From Salinibacterium sp. M195 (GTDB lineage: Bacteria; Actinomycetota; Actinomycetes; Actinomycetales; Microbacteriaceae), in contig NZ_CP040814.1 of assembly GCF_019443965.1 (NCBI RefSeq), positions 1,984,001-2,048,000 on the forward strand: a stretch of 64,000 bases of DNA. Direction: 5' to 3'. The translations under genes and the position numbers were made by a program. Positions 32,206 to 41,548 of the stretch are shown here, one piece after another (the first letter of the stretch is position 1; each line of letters begins with the position of its first letter). Under the pieces are notes generated by a model. It had not been told where the DNA came from, ran no database searches, and worked only from the letters and a program-made list of their open reading frames with translations.

Positions 32206-33804
32206 GTGCTTGCTGTGCATGATCTCGAGTTGCGCGTTGGCGCACGCATGCTTATGCAGGGCGTCAATTTCCGTGTAGACCGTGGCGACAAAATTGGACT
32301 CGTTGGCCGTAACGGTGCCGGCAAGACCACACTAACCAAGACACTCGCCGGTGAGTTGGAATCTACAGGCGGTTCGATTGAACGTACCGGTGAAATCGGT
32401 TACTTGCCGCAAGATCCTCGCTCGGGAAACCCGGAAGATCTTGCCCGAACGCGAATTCTTGATGCACGCGGATTGGGCAGTATCGTGCTCGAGATGCGCA
32501 AGGCTCAGGACGAGATGGGCAGCTCAGATCCTGCAATCAGCGGTGCAGCGATGGACCGCTACGGTAAGCTTGATGACCGTTTTCTCTCGCTTGGCGGCTA
32601 CGCGGCGGAAGCTGAGGCCGCATCGATCGCCAGCAACTTGAGTCTTCCCGACCGCATCCTTGATCAGGCACTGTCGACACTCTCGGGTGGACAGCGTCGA
32701 CGTATTGAGCTGGCTCGCATTCTCTTTTCAGGCGCGGACACCATGCTCCTCGACGAACCGACCAACCACCTTGATGCCGATTCTGTGGTCTGGCTCCGCG
32801 AGTTCCTCAAGAACTTCGGCGGCGGTCTGATCGTGATCAGTCACGATGTCGAACTAGTTGAGGACACGGTCAACAAAGTCTTCTACCTCGATGCTAACCG
32901 TCAGCAAATCGACCAGTACAACATGGGCTGGAAACACTACCTGCGTCAGCGTCAGTCTGATGAGGAGCGCCGCAAGAAGGAGCGCGCCAACGCTGAGAAG
33001 AAGGCAAGCACGCTCCAAGCCCAGGCCGCTAAATTCGGAGCCAAGGCATCCAAAGCTGCGTCTGCCCACCAAATGGTCGCTCGCGCTGAGAAGCTGCTTG
33101 CCGGCCTCGATGATGTGCGTACGAGCGATCGCGTCGCTGCTCTTCGTTTTCCGGATCCAGCGCCGTGCGGAAAGACTCCGCTCATGGGCTTCAACCTCAG
33201 CAAGAGCTACGGTTCGCTGGAGATCTTCGCCTCGGTAGATCTCGCGATTGACCGCGGCTCAAAGGTCGTGATTCTCGGCTTCAACGGTGCGGGAAAGACG
33301 ACGCTCTTGCGGATGCTTGCGGGAGTCGACGAACCAGATACTGGCCACATTGAGCCAGGCCACGGACTGCGAATCGGCTACTACGCACAGGAACACGAGA
33401 CTATTGACGTCAAGCGCTCTGTGCTCGAGAACATGGTTTCGTCGTCACCAAATATCACCGAGATGGAAGCCCGCCGCGTTCTCGGCTCGTTCCTCTTCAC
33501 CGGCGATGATTCCGCAAAGGCTGCCGGGGTTCTCTCCGGTGGCGAGAAGACTCGACTAGCGCTTGCCATGATTGTGGTGAGCGGAGCAAACGTGTTGCTT
33601 CTTGACGAGCCGACTAACAACTTGGACCCAGCGAGCCGTGAAGAAATTCTGGGCGCATTGGCCAATTACAAGGGTGCTGTAGTTCTCGTAAGCCACGATG
33701 AGGGCGCGGTTGAAGCTCTCAACCCTGAGCGAGTTCTCATCCTGCCCGATGGAATTGAAGACCACTGGAACAAGGACTACGCCGACCTTATTTCGCTGGC
33801 TTAG
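32206..33804 (+). CDS. ABC-F family ATPase
   Basis: 532-residue cytosolic protein with two ABC modules in tandem and no membrane part, hence ABC-F, a family acting on ribosomes (translation factors or antibiotic protection). Module 1: GLVGRNGAGKTTLTKTLAGE (residues about 34-50) and LSGGQRRRIELARI with MLLDEPTNHLD. Module 2: GFNGAGKTTLLRML and LSGGEKTRLALAM with LLLDEPTNNLD. A charged coiled-coil linker near residues 245-295 (EERRKKERANAEKKAST) joins them. Its short linker and the housekeeping setting argue for an intrinsic factor and not a resistance gene. The start is GTG at 32206. Confidence 0.9.
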   Translation: MLAVHDLELRVGARMLMQGVNFRVDRGDKIGLVGRNGAGKTTLTKTLAGELESTGGSIERTGEIGYLPQDPRSGNPEDLARTRILDARGLGSIVLEMRKAQDEMGSSDPAISGAAMDRYGKLDDRFLSLGGYAAEAEAASIASNLSLPDRILDQALSTLSGGQRRRIELARILFSGADTMLLDEPTNHLDADSVVWLREFLKNFGGGLIVISHDVELVEDTVNKVFYLDANRQQIDQYNMGWKHYLRQRQSDEERRKKERANAEKKASTLQAQAAKFGAKASKAASAHQMVARAEKLLAGLDDVRTSDRVAALRFPDPAPCGKTPLMGFNLSKSYGSLEIFASVDLAIDRGSKVVILGFNGAGKTTLLRMLAGVDEPDTGHIEPGHGLRIGYYAQEHETIDVKRSVLENMVSSSPNITEMEARRVLGSFLFTGDDSAKAAGVLSGGEKTRLALAMIVVSGANVLLLDEPTNNLDPASREEILGALANYKGAVVLVSHDEGAVEALNPERVLILPDGIEDHWNKDYADLISLA

Positions 33805-33841
33805 CGACGCGCTGAAGCTCTAGACCGTCTCGCGATCGGCG

Positions 33842-34678
33842 TTAGGCGTCGAGGATGGCATCCTCAATCTCAGCATCGGTGGGGCCACGGTCTTGAACCT
33901 TCTTCATACGCTTTTCCGCACGCTCACGTTCCGCGGGATCCGCTTCGTTGATGAGACGATACTCTTGGCGAACCGCCCACCCGAGTCCGATAAAGGCCAG
34001 AATGCCGAAGGCCACCCACTGGAACGCGTACGAGAGGTGCGCTCCTTCGTCGAGGAGCGGTTTCGGGTAGGGGAGTGGCGAATCTGCCACGCCCGGGGAT
34101 TCTGATTCGATTAGGCCGTAACCACCGGTGTAGATCGACCGATCCAGGATCCCGGCGACTGTTTCTAAGTGGATTGTCGCAACCTGTCCCTCCGGTGCTG
34201 AACGGCCCTGAACTGTGGGCTCGCTTGGTTTGAGTCGCATCACGAGGTCAATTTGGCCGGCCGGGGGAGCTGGCACCATGTCGGGTTCATCCTGAGCGTT
34301 GCCGGCCGGAACCCAGCCGCGGTCGACAATGATCACGCGCCCACTGTTGAGCTCAAAGGGAACGAGCACTTCGAACCCCGGTTGCCCAGAGTATGGCCGG
34401 CCACGAACGAGAAGCTGATCTGAGGCTAGGTATTCCCCGCTGACCGCGACGGGGAGCCACTTGTTGTTGATATCGAACGCAGAGAGCTCTGGCATCACGC
34501 TGCTGAGTTGTTGGGGCTCGGCTTCCCAGTTAGCGCTCACACGGGCGACTTCTGCTGCAGCCTCTTCACGGCGATCAAACTGCCACTGCGAGAGAAAGAC
34601 GCAGCCGATAGCAAACCCAACGACGAGAGCCAGATATCCGAACCAGCGTGACGAGATAACGAAACGCCAGTTTTTCAT
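33842..34678 (-). CDS. SURF1 family cytochrome oxidase biogenesis protein
   Basis: 278-residue protein with two membrane helices, one at residues 11-30 (YLALVVGFAIGCVFLSQWQF) and one at about 220-240 (WVAFGILAFIGLGWAV), flanking a large extracytoplasmic domain with family motifs PYSGQPGFEVLVPFEL and VIIVDRGWVPAGN. SURF1 assists heme A insertion or assembly of cytochrome aa3, in keeping with ctaA/ctaB elsewhere in the window. The ATG overlaps the stop of the 80-residue gene upstream (ATGA). The C-terminal tail is highly charged. Confidence 0.93.
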   Translation of the reverse strand: MKNWRFVISSRWFGYLALVVGFAIGCVFLSQWQFDRREEAAAEVARVSANWEAEPQQLSSVMPELSAFDINNKWLPVAVSGEYLASDQLLVRGRPYSGQPGFEVLVPFELNSGRVIIVDRGWVPAGNAQDEPDMVPAPPAGQIDLVMRLKPSEPTVQGRSAPEGQVATIHLETVAGILDRSIYTGGYGLIESESPGVADSPLPYPKPLLDEGAHLSYAFQWVAFGILAFIGLGWAVRQEYRLINEADPAERERAEKRMKKVQDRGPTDAEIEDAILDA

Positions 34679-34917
34679 TGCCCGGCTCCGTCCGGAACAA
34701 CGGTTGCGGGAGACGCGAGATCGCTCAGCACTACAGGGAAGCCTCTCGTGCTCAGGTAGTCATTCAGGTAATCGACATGCTCATCGCATGCGAGCCAAAT
34801 CTTTACTCGTTCGAGCCCATGGATGCGCGGATTACGCCAATTGACGTTCCAGCGAGCGTCCAACTCACAACCAGCTCGGGAGCACTGGGCTGTTGAAGGG
34901 CCGGTCTCACCAATCAC
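34675..34917 (-). CDS. small Cys-containing conserved actinobacterial protein
   Basis: 80-residue protein of unknown function. It has CSRAGC (C-x4-C) near residue 12 and LACDEHVDYLNDYLSTRGFP (C-x2-H) near 43, which could together bind one metal ion. The WNVNWRNPRIH and KIWLACDEH segments look conserved from memory among Actinobacteria. Start is GTG at 34917, overlapping the stop of the DUF3099 gene (GTGA); its own stop overlaps the SURF1 start (ATGA). Tight coupling suggests a role linked to SURF1 or cytochrome oxidase, which is only an inference. Confidence 0.8.
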   Translation of the reverse strand: MIGETGPSTAQCSRAGCELDARWNVNWRNPRIHGLERVKIWLACDEHVDYLNDYLSTRGFPVVLSDLASPATVVPDGAGQ

Positions 34918-35216
34918 CGAGCGGCCTCATCGGCTCCTGTAGAGCGGCTGGAGAGACTTGCGGAGTTGAGGGCGTACTGACCAGGGGCCGCAACAGAGCC
35001 GGGACGACGGGTGCTTGCGTTCGCGAGCACGACGGCAACGTAGGGCAGCACAACCGCACCCAAGATCGGCAAGACGAGCCACCAGCCACGAACAAACACG
35101 CAAAGTAGCACGCAAATAATCCGGATGCCCATGGCAATCGAGTAGTGGATCACGCGCCGTCGGCGCTCGTCATCGGGCCGCTCGGGGAGCGAAGTGATCG
35201 ACTCAGGATTATTCAT
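34914..35216 (-). CDS. DUF3099 family membrane protein
   Basis: 100-residue small membrane protein. The opening ITSLPERPDDERRRRVIHYS and two adjoining hydrophobic helices, about residues 25-43 and 46-64 (IRIICVLLCVFVRGWWLVLP; VVLPYVAVVLANA), match DUF3099. The C-terminal 30 residues are polar. It is the first gene of a translationally coupled operon with the Cys-containing protein and SURF1. It is divergent from fabG. Function unknown. Confidence 0.85.
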   Translation of the reverse strand: MNNPESITSLPERPDDERRRRVIHYSIAMGIRIICVLLCVFVRGWWLVLPILGAVVLPYVAVVLANASTRRPGSVAAPGQYALNSASLSSRSTGADEAAR

Positions 35217-35252
35217 GGACTTTCTTAGGTAGCCGAGAGAAGGTGCTCCTAA

Positions 35253-36011
<759 letters not shown>

Positions 36012-36039
36012 CCCCCTGCAGCCCTGTGAGCATGGTGTG

Positions 36040-36678
36040 CTAGCCGCGCAACCCCAATAGCGGTAGTAAAGCGCTCAGATCTCGGGTGTCGATGTGGACA
36101 TCGGCACTAGCGCGAACAATTGGTTTAGCCGTGATTCCAACCGAAAGCGCGGCGGCCTCCATCATGAGAAGATCGTTAGCTCCGTCGCCAACGGCGACCG
36201 TTGCCGATAGGGCAGTACCGGAGTCGAGCGACCATTCGTGCAACGCGAGGGCCTTCGCTTGTGCGTCGATGATTGGTCCCACCAGCCCTCCGGTTAGCAC
36301 GCCCTCGAGAGCCTCGAGTCGGTTGGCTCGTGCATAGTGGAGCCCCAGACGTTCAGCTAACGGGTCCAGTAGCTCATGAAAGCCGCCCGAAACTGCGGCA
36401 ACTTTTCCGCCGGCATCGACCACAGCCGCGATCATTTCTTCCGCGCCAGGTGTTACTCGGATGTCGCGAGCGCAGTCCGTGATCACCGACTCGGGTAGTC
36501 CTGCCAGTGTGGCCACTCGAGCTCGCAGGCTTTGTTCGAAGTCGAGTTCGCCATTCATTGCGCGCGTGGTGATTTTCGCAACTTCGGGTTCTGAGCCGGC
36601 ATGGGCCGCGAGCAGTTCAATGACCTCATTCTCAATGAGAGTCGAATCAACATCGAGAACGACGAGGAATTTTGCCAA
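36040..36678 (-). CDS. serB: phosphoserine phosphatase
   Basis: 212-residue HAD-superfamily phosphatase releasing serine from phosphoserine. HAD motif I VVLDVDSTLIENEVIELLA has the nucleophilic Asp at residue 9; motif II AVSGGF and motif III/IV VAVGDGANDLLMMEAA follow. The N-terminal ACT regulatory domain of the longer actinobacterial form is absent. The start codon is TTG at 36678, with GAAAGG eight bases upstream. It converges on fabG. Confidence 0.93.
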   Translation of the reverse strand: MAKFLVVLDVDSTLIENEVIELLAAHAGSEPEVAKITTRAMNGELDFEQSLRARVATLAGLPESVITDCARDIRVTPGAEEMIAAVVDAGGKVAAVSGGFHELLDPLAERLGLHYARANRLEALEGVLTGGLVGPIIDAQAKALALHEWSLDSGTALSATVAVGDGANDLLMMEAAALSVGITAKPIVRASADVHIDTRDLSALLPLLGLRG

Positions 36679-36792
36679 GATCTGGACCTTTCGAGCGACG
36701 GCTGTGGTCGTAGATCGTGAGAACTGTACGACATTAGTTGCCAGACTATCGGGATCGCTTGAGTGGCTTACACGTGCTGCGGTCTAAGCGAA

Positions 36793-36798
36793 TAGGAT
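36793..36798 (+). promoter_or_regulatory. -10 box of ABC ATPase gene
   Basis: TAGGAT ends 8 nt before the ATG at 36807; the spacing suits a leaderless or nearly leaderless mRNA. Confidence 0.4.
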
Positions 36799-36806
36799 GG
36801 GTGATC

Positions 36807-37589
36807 ATGGCTAGTGTCCTCTCCTTTACTGATGTATCCGTTACTCGCAACGGCTCCACGATCCTCGACTCGATTTCGTGGAGCGCAGAAGCATCCGATC
36901 GGTGGGTGATATTGGGCCCCAACGGTGCGGGCAAAACAACGTTGCTGCAATTAGCTGCCGCGCAGATTCATCCGACCTCAGGAGAGGTCGTCGTGCTTGA
37001 GAGCACTCTCGGTTCTGCTGACGTCTTCGACGTTCGACCCCGAATCGGTTTCGCGTCGACCGCTCTTGCGCGACGCGTTCCGAATAGCGAACGAGTGATC
37101 GATGTCGTTCTCACCGCGGCGTACTCAGTAACCGGCCGTTGGAACGAGCAGTACGAGAAGGTCGACCTACGTCGCGCGCGCCGAGTTCTGGCCGAGTGGA
37201 GCCTCTCGCACCTAGAAGAACGACGCTTCGGAGATTTGAGCGACGGAGAACAGAAGCGAGTTCAGATTGCCCGCTCCGTTATGACTGACCCGGAATTGTT
37301 GCTGCTGGATGAGCCGGCCGCAAGCCTTGACCTCGGCGCGCGCGAAGAACTCGTTCAGCTGCTGAGTGGTTATGCAAAGGCTGAAAGTGCCCCCGCAATT
37401 GTCATGGTGACGCATCACGTTGAAGAGATTCCGCAGGGATTCACCCACGCGCTGATAATCACCGAGGGAACAGTACACAGCGCCGGTAAGATTGACGATG
37501 TCGTTACGTCAGAGAACTTGAGTGCCGCTTTCGGGCTTGAGCTTGTCATTACGAAAGACGCCGGTCGTTACACGGCGCGAGCCGCCTAA
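36807..37589 (+). CDS. ABC transporter ATP-binding protein
   Basis: 260-residue single ABC ATPase. Walker A LGPNGAGKTTLL (about residues 34-45), signature LSDGEQKRVQIARSV, Walker B LLLLDEPAASLD and the switch His (VTHHVEE) are present. No permease or binding protein is adjacent; similar solo ATPases of the YlmA/ModF-like type occur widely. Substrate unknown. The signature has D in place of the first G (LSDGE), a common variant in this subgroup. It lies between serB (divergent) and the L31B gene. Confidence 0.85.
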   Translation: MASVLSFTDVSVTRNGSTILDSISWSAEASDRWVILGPNGAGKTTLLQLAAAQIHPTSGEVVVLESTLGSADVFDVRPRIGFASTALARRVPNSERVIDVVLTAAYSVTGRWNEQYEKVDLRRARRVLAEWSLSHLEERRFGDLSDGEQKRVQIARSVMTDPELLLLDEPAASLDLGAREELVQLLSGYAKAESAPAIVMVTHHVEEIPQGFTHALIITEGTVHSAGKIDDVVTSENLSAAFGLELVITKDAGRYTARAA

Positions 37590-37664
37590 TCCTCTGATAG
37601 GCTTGTGTGTCGGTCCGCGTGGCCGCCTACGTCTTTCTTTTAATCCAGAACCCAGGGAAATCCA

Positions 37665-37916
37665 ATGAAGTCCGAGACCCACCCCACATACATGCCCATC
37701 GTCTTTCGCGACCTCGCGTCGGGCTCCACGTTCCTCACTCGCTCAACTGTGACGAGCGAGAAGACGATCGAGTGGGAAGACGGCACCACCTACCCGGTGA
37801 TTGACGTCGAGATCTCCTCTGAATCGCACCCGTTCTACACGGGTAAGCAGCGCATCATGGACTCCGCCGGACGTGTCGAGAAGTTCAAGAACCGCTACAA
37901 GGGCTTCGGCAACTAG
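37665..37916 (+). CDS. rpmE2: 50S ribosomal protein L31 type B
   Basis: 83-residue ribosomal protein of the zinc-free (C-minus) paralogue. It has the family segments [20 protein letters not shown] and [20 protein letters not shown] and lacks the Cys residues of the zinc-binding form. In many bacteria the B form replaces the zinc form under zinc starvation through Zur control; no obvious Zur box is visible to me upstream. AGGGAAATCC precedes the ATG. A strong terminator follows. Confidence 0.96.
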   Translation: MKSETHPTYMPIVFRDLASGSTFLTRSTVTSEKTIEWEDGTTYPVIDVEISSESHPFYTGKQRIMDSAGRVEKFKNRYKGFGN

Positions 37917-37931
37917 CAGAACCCAGTTTTC

Positions 37932-37965
37932 ACTAAGGGCGACCGGTACTCCGGTCGCCCTTAGT
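37932..37965. terminator. terminator after rpmE2
   Basis: A perfect 15-bp stem (ACTAAGGGCGACCGG and complement) with a TACT loop lies 15 bases after the rpmE2 stop. Confidence 0.9.
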
Positions 37966-37974
37966 CGTTAACGA

Positions 37975-38023
37975 GAAAAGGATTGTGGAGCTGCGCCATG
38001 CGCACGCCCCACAATCCCTTTTC
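37975..38023 (-). terminator. terminator of exonuclease gene
   Basis: GAAAAGGATTGTGG pairs with CCACAATCCCTTTTC (one bulged base) around a 20-base loop. Read on the minus strand the second arm ends in CCTTTTCTCGTT, giving a U-rich tail after the exonuclease stop. Confidence 0.65.
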
Positions 38024-38035
38024 GAGATCACCTTG

Positions 38036-38737
38036 CTACTGCGGAGGAACCGCCCGCACAGGCCATTCATCGTTGGCAACGAAACTCTGGTCGCCCTTCG
38101 AGGAGCGAATGTAGTCCTGAAAACTCGCGGCCTGGTCGGCGTACCAAGTGCGTTGGCGATCATGCAATTCCGAGTAGGACGTGCCCAATTTGTCGGCGAA
38201 TTTGGCCAGCAAGGCCTGCGCTACTCGGGCTGCGGCGATCGCGTCTGATCCGGCATCGTGCGCGTCGTCTAGAGCGACGCCGTAAAAGCCGGAAGTAACC
38301 TCGAGCGTGCGCTTTCCGCGACGGTAGCGATCAACCGCTTTATCAATGACGAGGGGATCAATCACGACGTATGGTTCCCGAAACCCATCAACTGAGTAGC
38401 GGCGGCACTCCCGGTCGAGAAGCGAAAGATCATAGGGGGCGTTGTAAACGACAAGGGGAATCCCCAGCGCGCAGGTCTCTGTGAGTTTTTCTGCGATTTC
38501 CGCCACTACAACCGCGGCCGCACGGCCCTCAGCGCGAGCTCGTTCAGTGGTTATGCCGTGAATCGCGGAGGCGCCGGCGGGGATATCAACGCCGGGGTCT
38601 GCCAACCAATCCCAGCGCGAGACGACGGTGCCCGAGGCATCAACAACGGCGATGCACGCCGAAACTATTCGGCTCGTCTCTACGTCGACGCCAGTTGTCT
38701 CAAGATCGAAGGTGGCTAGGTTGCCGGAGTTGTTCAT
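38036..38737 (-). CDS. DnaQ-like 3'-5' exonuclease
   Basis: 233-residue DEDDh exonuclease resembling the epsilon subunit of DNA polymerase III. Exo I ATFDLETTGVDVETSRIV holds the first Asp/Glu pair, Exo II VYNAPYDLSLLDREC the second Asp, and Exo III near DDAHDAGSDAIAAARVA the final His and Asp. It has no other domain. Actinobacteria commonly carry such an additional epsilon-like protein; its substrate, DNA repair intermediate or RNA, is not known. The ATG is preceded at 6 nt by TACGCT, fitting a leaderless mRNA. Confidence 0.9.
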   Translation of the reverse strand: MNNSGNLATFDLETTGVDVETSRIVSACIAVVDASGTVVSRWDWLADPGVDIPAGASAIHGITTERARAEGRAAAVVVAEIAEKLTETCALGIPLVVYNAPYDLSLLDRECRRYSVDGFREPYVVIDPLVIDKAVDRYRRGKRTLEVTSGFYGVALDDAHDAGSDAIAAARVAQALLAKFADKLGTSYSELHDRQRTWYADQAASFQDYIRSSKGDQSFVANDEWPVRAVPPQ

Positions 38738-38743
38738 AAACTC

Positions 38744-38749
38744 AGCGTA
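38744..38749 (-). promoter_or_regulatory. -10 box of leaderless exonuclease gene
   Basis: TACGCT on the minus strand ends exactly 6 nt before the ATG at 38737. Confidence 0.5.
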
Positions 38750-38853
38750 GGCCGCGGCACCGACAGCAGGAACGCGGCTCGCGGATAGCCTCGCTCGCGA
38801 CGATCAACGCGCGCCATAATGACGCGGATGCGAAGAAGTCTTCACAGATTGCC

Positions 38854-38859
38854 TAGAAT
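38854..38859 (+). promoter_or_regulatory. -10 box of hydrolase gene
   Basis: TAGAAT ends 7 nt before ATG 38867, which favours that start over the upstream ATG at 38819 in the same frame. Confidence 0.45.
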
Positions 38860-38866
38860 TGTGCGA

Positions 38867-39778
38867 ATGAGACCCGCATCGCCGTATGGAGCACTGCTCG
38901 ACGACAACCCGGCGACCCACTCAACTATCGAGATACTCGGATCCACCACACATTACTGGGAATTTGGGCCAGAAAACGCAGAAACGGTTCTGGTTCTCGT
39001 CCACGGATTTCGGGGCGACCATCATGGCCTCAATGCGGTCAGCGCTCACATCCGGGGCATCCGAATTATTAGCCCTGATCTTCCTGGATTTGGGATGTCG
39101 ACCCCATTGAGCGGTCATTCGCACGACATCGAGGGCTACGCGCTCTGGCTGACCTCATTCGTCGACGCTCTTGAGCTGAAAGGAACGGCAGTTCTCCTTG
39201 GCCATTCTTTCGGTTCGATAGTCGTTTCCGCGGCAATTTCGCGCGGTCTGGCTACGCCACGACTCATCCTGGTCAATCCCATTGCGGCGCCGGCGCTCTC
39301 AGGCCCCAACGCGCTGTTGAGCAAAATTACCCTGAGTTTCTACCGACTAGCGCGTGCGCTCCCTCACGCCCTGGGTGCGCCAATGCTGAGCAATTGGCTT
39401 GTCGTGCGCGTCATGAGCCTCGCGATGGTGAAAACGCGTGAATCCGAGCTCCGGCGCTGGGTCCATCAGCAACATCACGCGCACTTCAGTAGCTACGCAA
39501 ACCGGGACACTCTCCTCGAAGGCTTCGAAGCATCCATCGGCTCTGATGTCAGCATGTTCGCGGACATGATCACGGTGCCCACTCTTCTTATCGGGGCGCG
39601 AAACGACCCAATAAGCCCAGTTCCGGCTCAGGAGCGCCTCGCCACGATCATTCCCCAGGCCACCCTGCACATTTTTGACGATGTTGGCCACCTCATCCAC
39701 TATGAACGGCCGCGCGAGGCAGCTGAGCTGATTGTCTCTTTCCTTGACGCGGGAACAGTTGCGGAGCCCACCCCATGA
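38867..39778 (+). CDS. alpha/beta hydrolase
   Basis: 303-residue predicted serine hydrolase. The oxyanion segment VLVHGFRGDHHGL (about residue 45), the nucleophile elbow LLGHSFGSIVV, the acid GARNDPISPV and the final His in DDVGHLIHYERP form the usual triad layout. A cap region rich in hydrophobic residues lies between. Substrate unknown. Its stop overlaps the next glycosyltransferase start (ATGA), so the two are one unit; the hydrolase might act on a glycosylated product, which is speculation. Confidence 0.83.
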   Translation: MRPASPYGALLDDNPATHSTIEILGSTTHYWEFGPENAETVLVLVHGFRGDHHGLNAVSAHIRGIRIISPDLPGFGMSTPLSGHSHDIEGYALWLTSFVDALELKGTAVLLGHSFGSIVVSAAISRGLATPRLILVNPIAAPALSGPNALLSKITLSFYRLARALPHALGAPMLSNWLVVRVMSLAMVKTRESELRRWVHQQHHAHFSSYANRDTLLEGFEASIGSDVSMFADMITVPTLLIGARNDPISPVPAQERLATIIPQATLHIFDDVGHLIHYERPREAAELIVSFLDAGTVAEPTP

Positions 39779-40860
39779 AAATCGTTTTTGATTGCCGCTA
39801 CACGCGCATCGGCCGACACGACGGCATCAGCCGCTACGGTTCTCGTCTGGTTGAAGAACTCGCGAAGCTCCACCCGGTAACCATGCTGATTTCGGACAAA
39901 CGTCAGCTCGAGCTGTTGCCCGATCTTCCTTGGGAACTAGTCAGCTCACCAACCAGCGCACGTGAGCCATTCGTCGCTTTCCAAGTAAACAAGCTGAACC
40001 CTGACGTCGTTTTTACGCCGATGCAAACGATGGGCCCGTTCGGACGCAAGTACGCGCTCGTGACTACCGTGCACGACTTGATCTATTACCGGCATCCCAC
40101 ACCACCCCGCAACCTTCCGTGGCCAGTGCGAGCAATGTGGAGGATTTACCACCTCACCTGGGCATTTCAACGAGCGCTGCTGAACCGAGCGGATGCCCAC
40201 CTCACGGATTCGTTGACAACACGAGATCTCATGCTCGAGCACCGGCTCACCAAGAACGAGATTTCGGTGGTACTGCTCGGCACTGATAGCCCACAGGAGT
40301 ATTCAGTTCGTATCGCTCCAACGACCCGAGAGCTTGTTTACATGGGCTCCTACATGCCCTACAAGAACGTCGAACTTATCGCTCGCGCACTGAACGATCT
40401 GCCCGGTTACACTCTTCACCTCATGAGTCGTGCTGACGACACAGTGAAGGCGATGCTAACCGCTTTGGCGCCGGAGTCCAGCCTAATTTTTCACGACGGA
40501 GCGAGTGACGAGGTTTATGCGGAAACTCTTTCTCGGGCAACAGCGCTGGTAAGCGCGTCACGCGACGAGGGATTTGGGCTTCCACAGGTGGAAGCGATGG
40601 TGCTTGGCACGCCGGTGCTCCTCAGCGATATTCCGATTTTTCGCGAGATCTCTGGGCCTGCAGGAGGATTTTTCAGTCCGGATGAGGCTGCAGAGCTCGT
40701 TCGCGAAGTGCGCGCGCTCGAAGACCCCGCAGTCTGGCAAGCGCGGTCAACGGCGGCACGCGCGCGATCCGCTGAGTTCACGTGGGGAGGCGGGGCAGCA
40801 GCGCTACTGCACGTTCTTCGGGAGACAGTTGCCGCCCGCGAGGCATCTCGAGCCGAGTGA
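39775..40860 (+). CDS. GT4 family glycosyltransferase
   Basis: 361-residue glycosyltransferase of the GT-B fold. The opening MKIVFDCRYTRIGRHDGISRY matches mannosyltransferase-like GT4 proteins. TTVHDLIYYRHP, the C-terminal nucleotide-sugar domain YMGSYMPYKNVELIARAL and the donor motif SRDEGFGLPQVEAMVLGTPV (E-x7-E) are present. It is translationally coupled to the hydrolase and converges with the histidine phosphatase after 10 bases. Acceptor unknown; cell-envelope glycolipid or polysaccharide synthesis is likely. Confidence 0.88.
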   Translation: MKIVFDCRYTRIGRHDGISRYGSRLVEELAKLHPVTMLISDKRQLELLPDLPWELVSSPTSAREPFVAFQVNKLNPDVVFTPMQTMGPFGRKYALVTTVHDLIYYRHPTPPRNLPWPVRAMWRIYHLTWAFQRALLNRADAHLTDSLTTRDLMLEHRLTKNEISVVLLGTDSPQEYSVRIAPTTRELVYMGSYMPYKNVELIARALNDLPGYTLHLMSRADDTVKAMLTALAPESSLIFHDGASDEVYAETLSRATALVSASRDEGFGLPQVEAMVLGTPVLLSDIPIFREISGPAGGFFSPDEAAELVREVRALEDPAVWQARSTAARARSAEFTWGGGAAALLHVLRETVAAREASRAE

Positions 40861-40870
40861 AGAAATGTGG

Positions 40871-41503
40871 TTAGGAGCCGGACGGCTCTCGACGAGCGAG
40901 AATATTTTGAGTATTGAACGCTTCGCCACCATGAGATTCTGATTCGGCTTCGATCGGGTCATCAAAATTGACCAGACTCAGAGTGCCGTCGTCGTGACGA
41001 AAGCTGTGTACCGATCCATTGACGATCGGTGTGCGTGGACGGTCGGGAGCGACCGCCGCCAATATCGAGGCAATAACACCGCCGTGAGCAACCACGATGA
41101 CCGATTTTCCATGATTCTGTTCGGCAAGCTGAACAAGCGCGGGAAGCGCCCGCTCAATGACGGAAACGCGAGTTTCTCGCCCCGGCACCTCAGTGTCTCC
41201 CGGGTAGAGGCGGTCAACTTCGTCGTCAGTTCGGCCCTCAGCATCGCCGTAGTGGCGTTCAACAACCGCGGGCAAGGTGATTGGTGCAGCTAGGCCAACC
41301 GTGTCGGAAATTATTTGTGCCGTCTCCATCGCTCGTGACAGTGGGCTGGCGAAAATGCCGTCCCACTGTCGACGTGCCAACAGCTCACCGGTCGCGGCTG
41401 CTTGCGCACGCCCCGTCTCGTTTAAGGGGATGTCGCTACTGCCCTGAATCCGCCGCTCGCGATTCCAGTTGGTTTCGCCGTGGCGCACGAGATAGATGAA
41501 CAC
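40871..41503 (-). CDS. histidine phosphatase family protein
   Basis: 210-residue phosphoglycerate-mutase-like protein. The catalytic RHG motif lies at residues 7-9 (FIYLVRHGETNWNRERRIQG), the second conserved Arg in SPLSRAMETAQII, and the second His in VVAHGGVIASIL. Such proteins act as phosphatases or cofactor-dependent mutases; the substrate cannot be named. Start is GTG at 41503 with ATGGAG as ribosome site. Confidence 0.9.
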   Translation of the reverse strand: MFIYLVRHGETNWNRERRIQGSSDIPLNETGRAQAAATGELLARRQWDGIFASPLSRAMETAQIISDTVGLAAPITLPAVVERHYGDAEGRTDDEVDRLYPGDTEVPGRETRVSVIERALPALVQLAEQNHGKSVIVVAHGGVIASILAAVAPDRPRTPIVNGSVHSFRHDDGTLSLVNFDDPIEAESESHGGEAFNTQNILARREPSGS

Positions 41504-41548
41504 GCAACTCCATTCAATAACGGTAGACCGAGCGCGCCCGGTAGGTCT

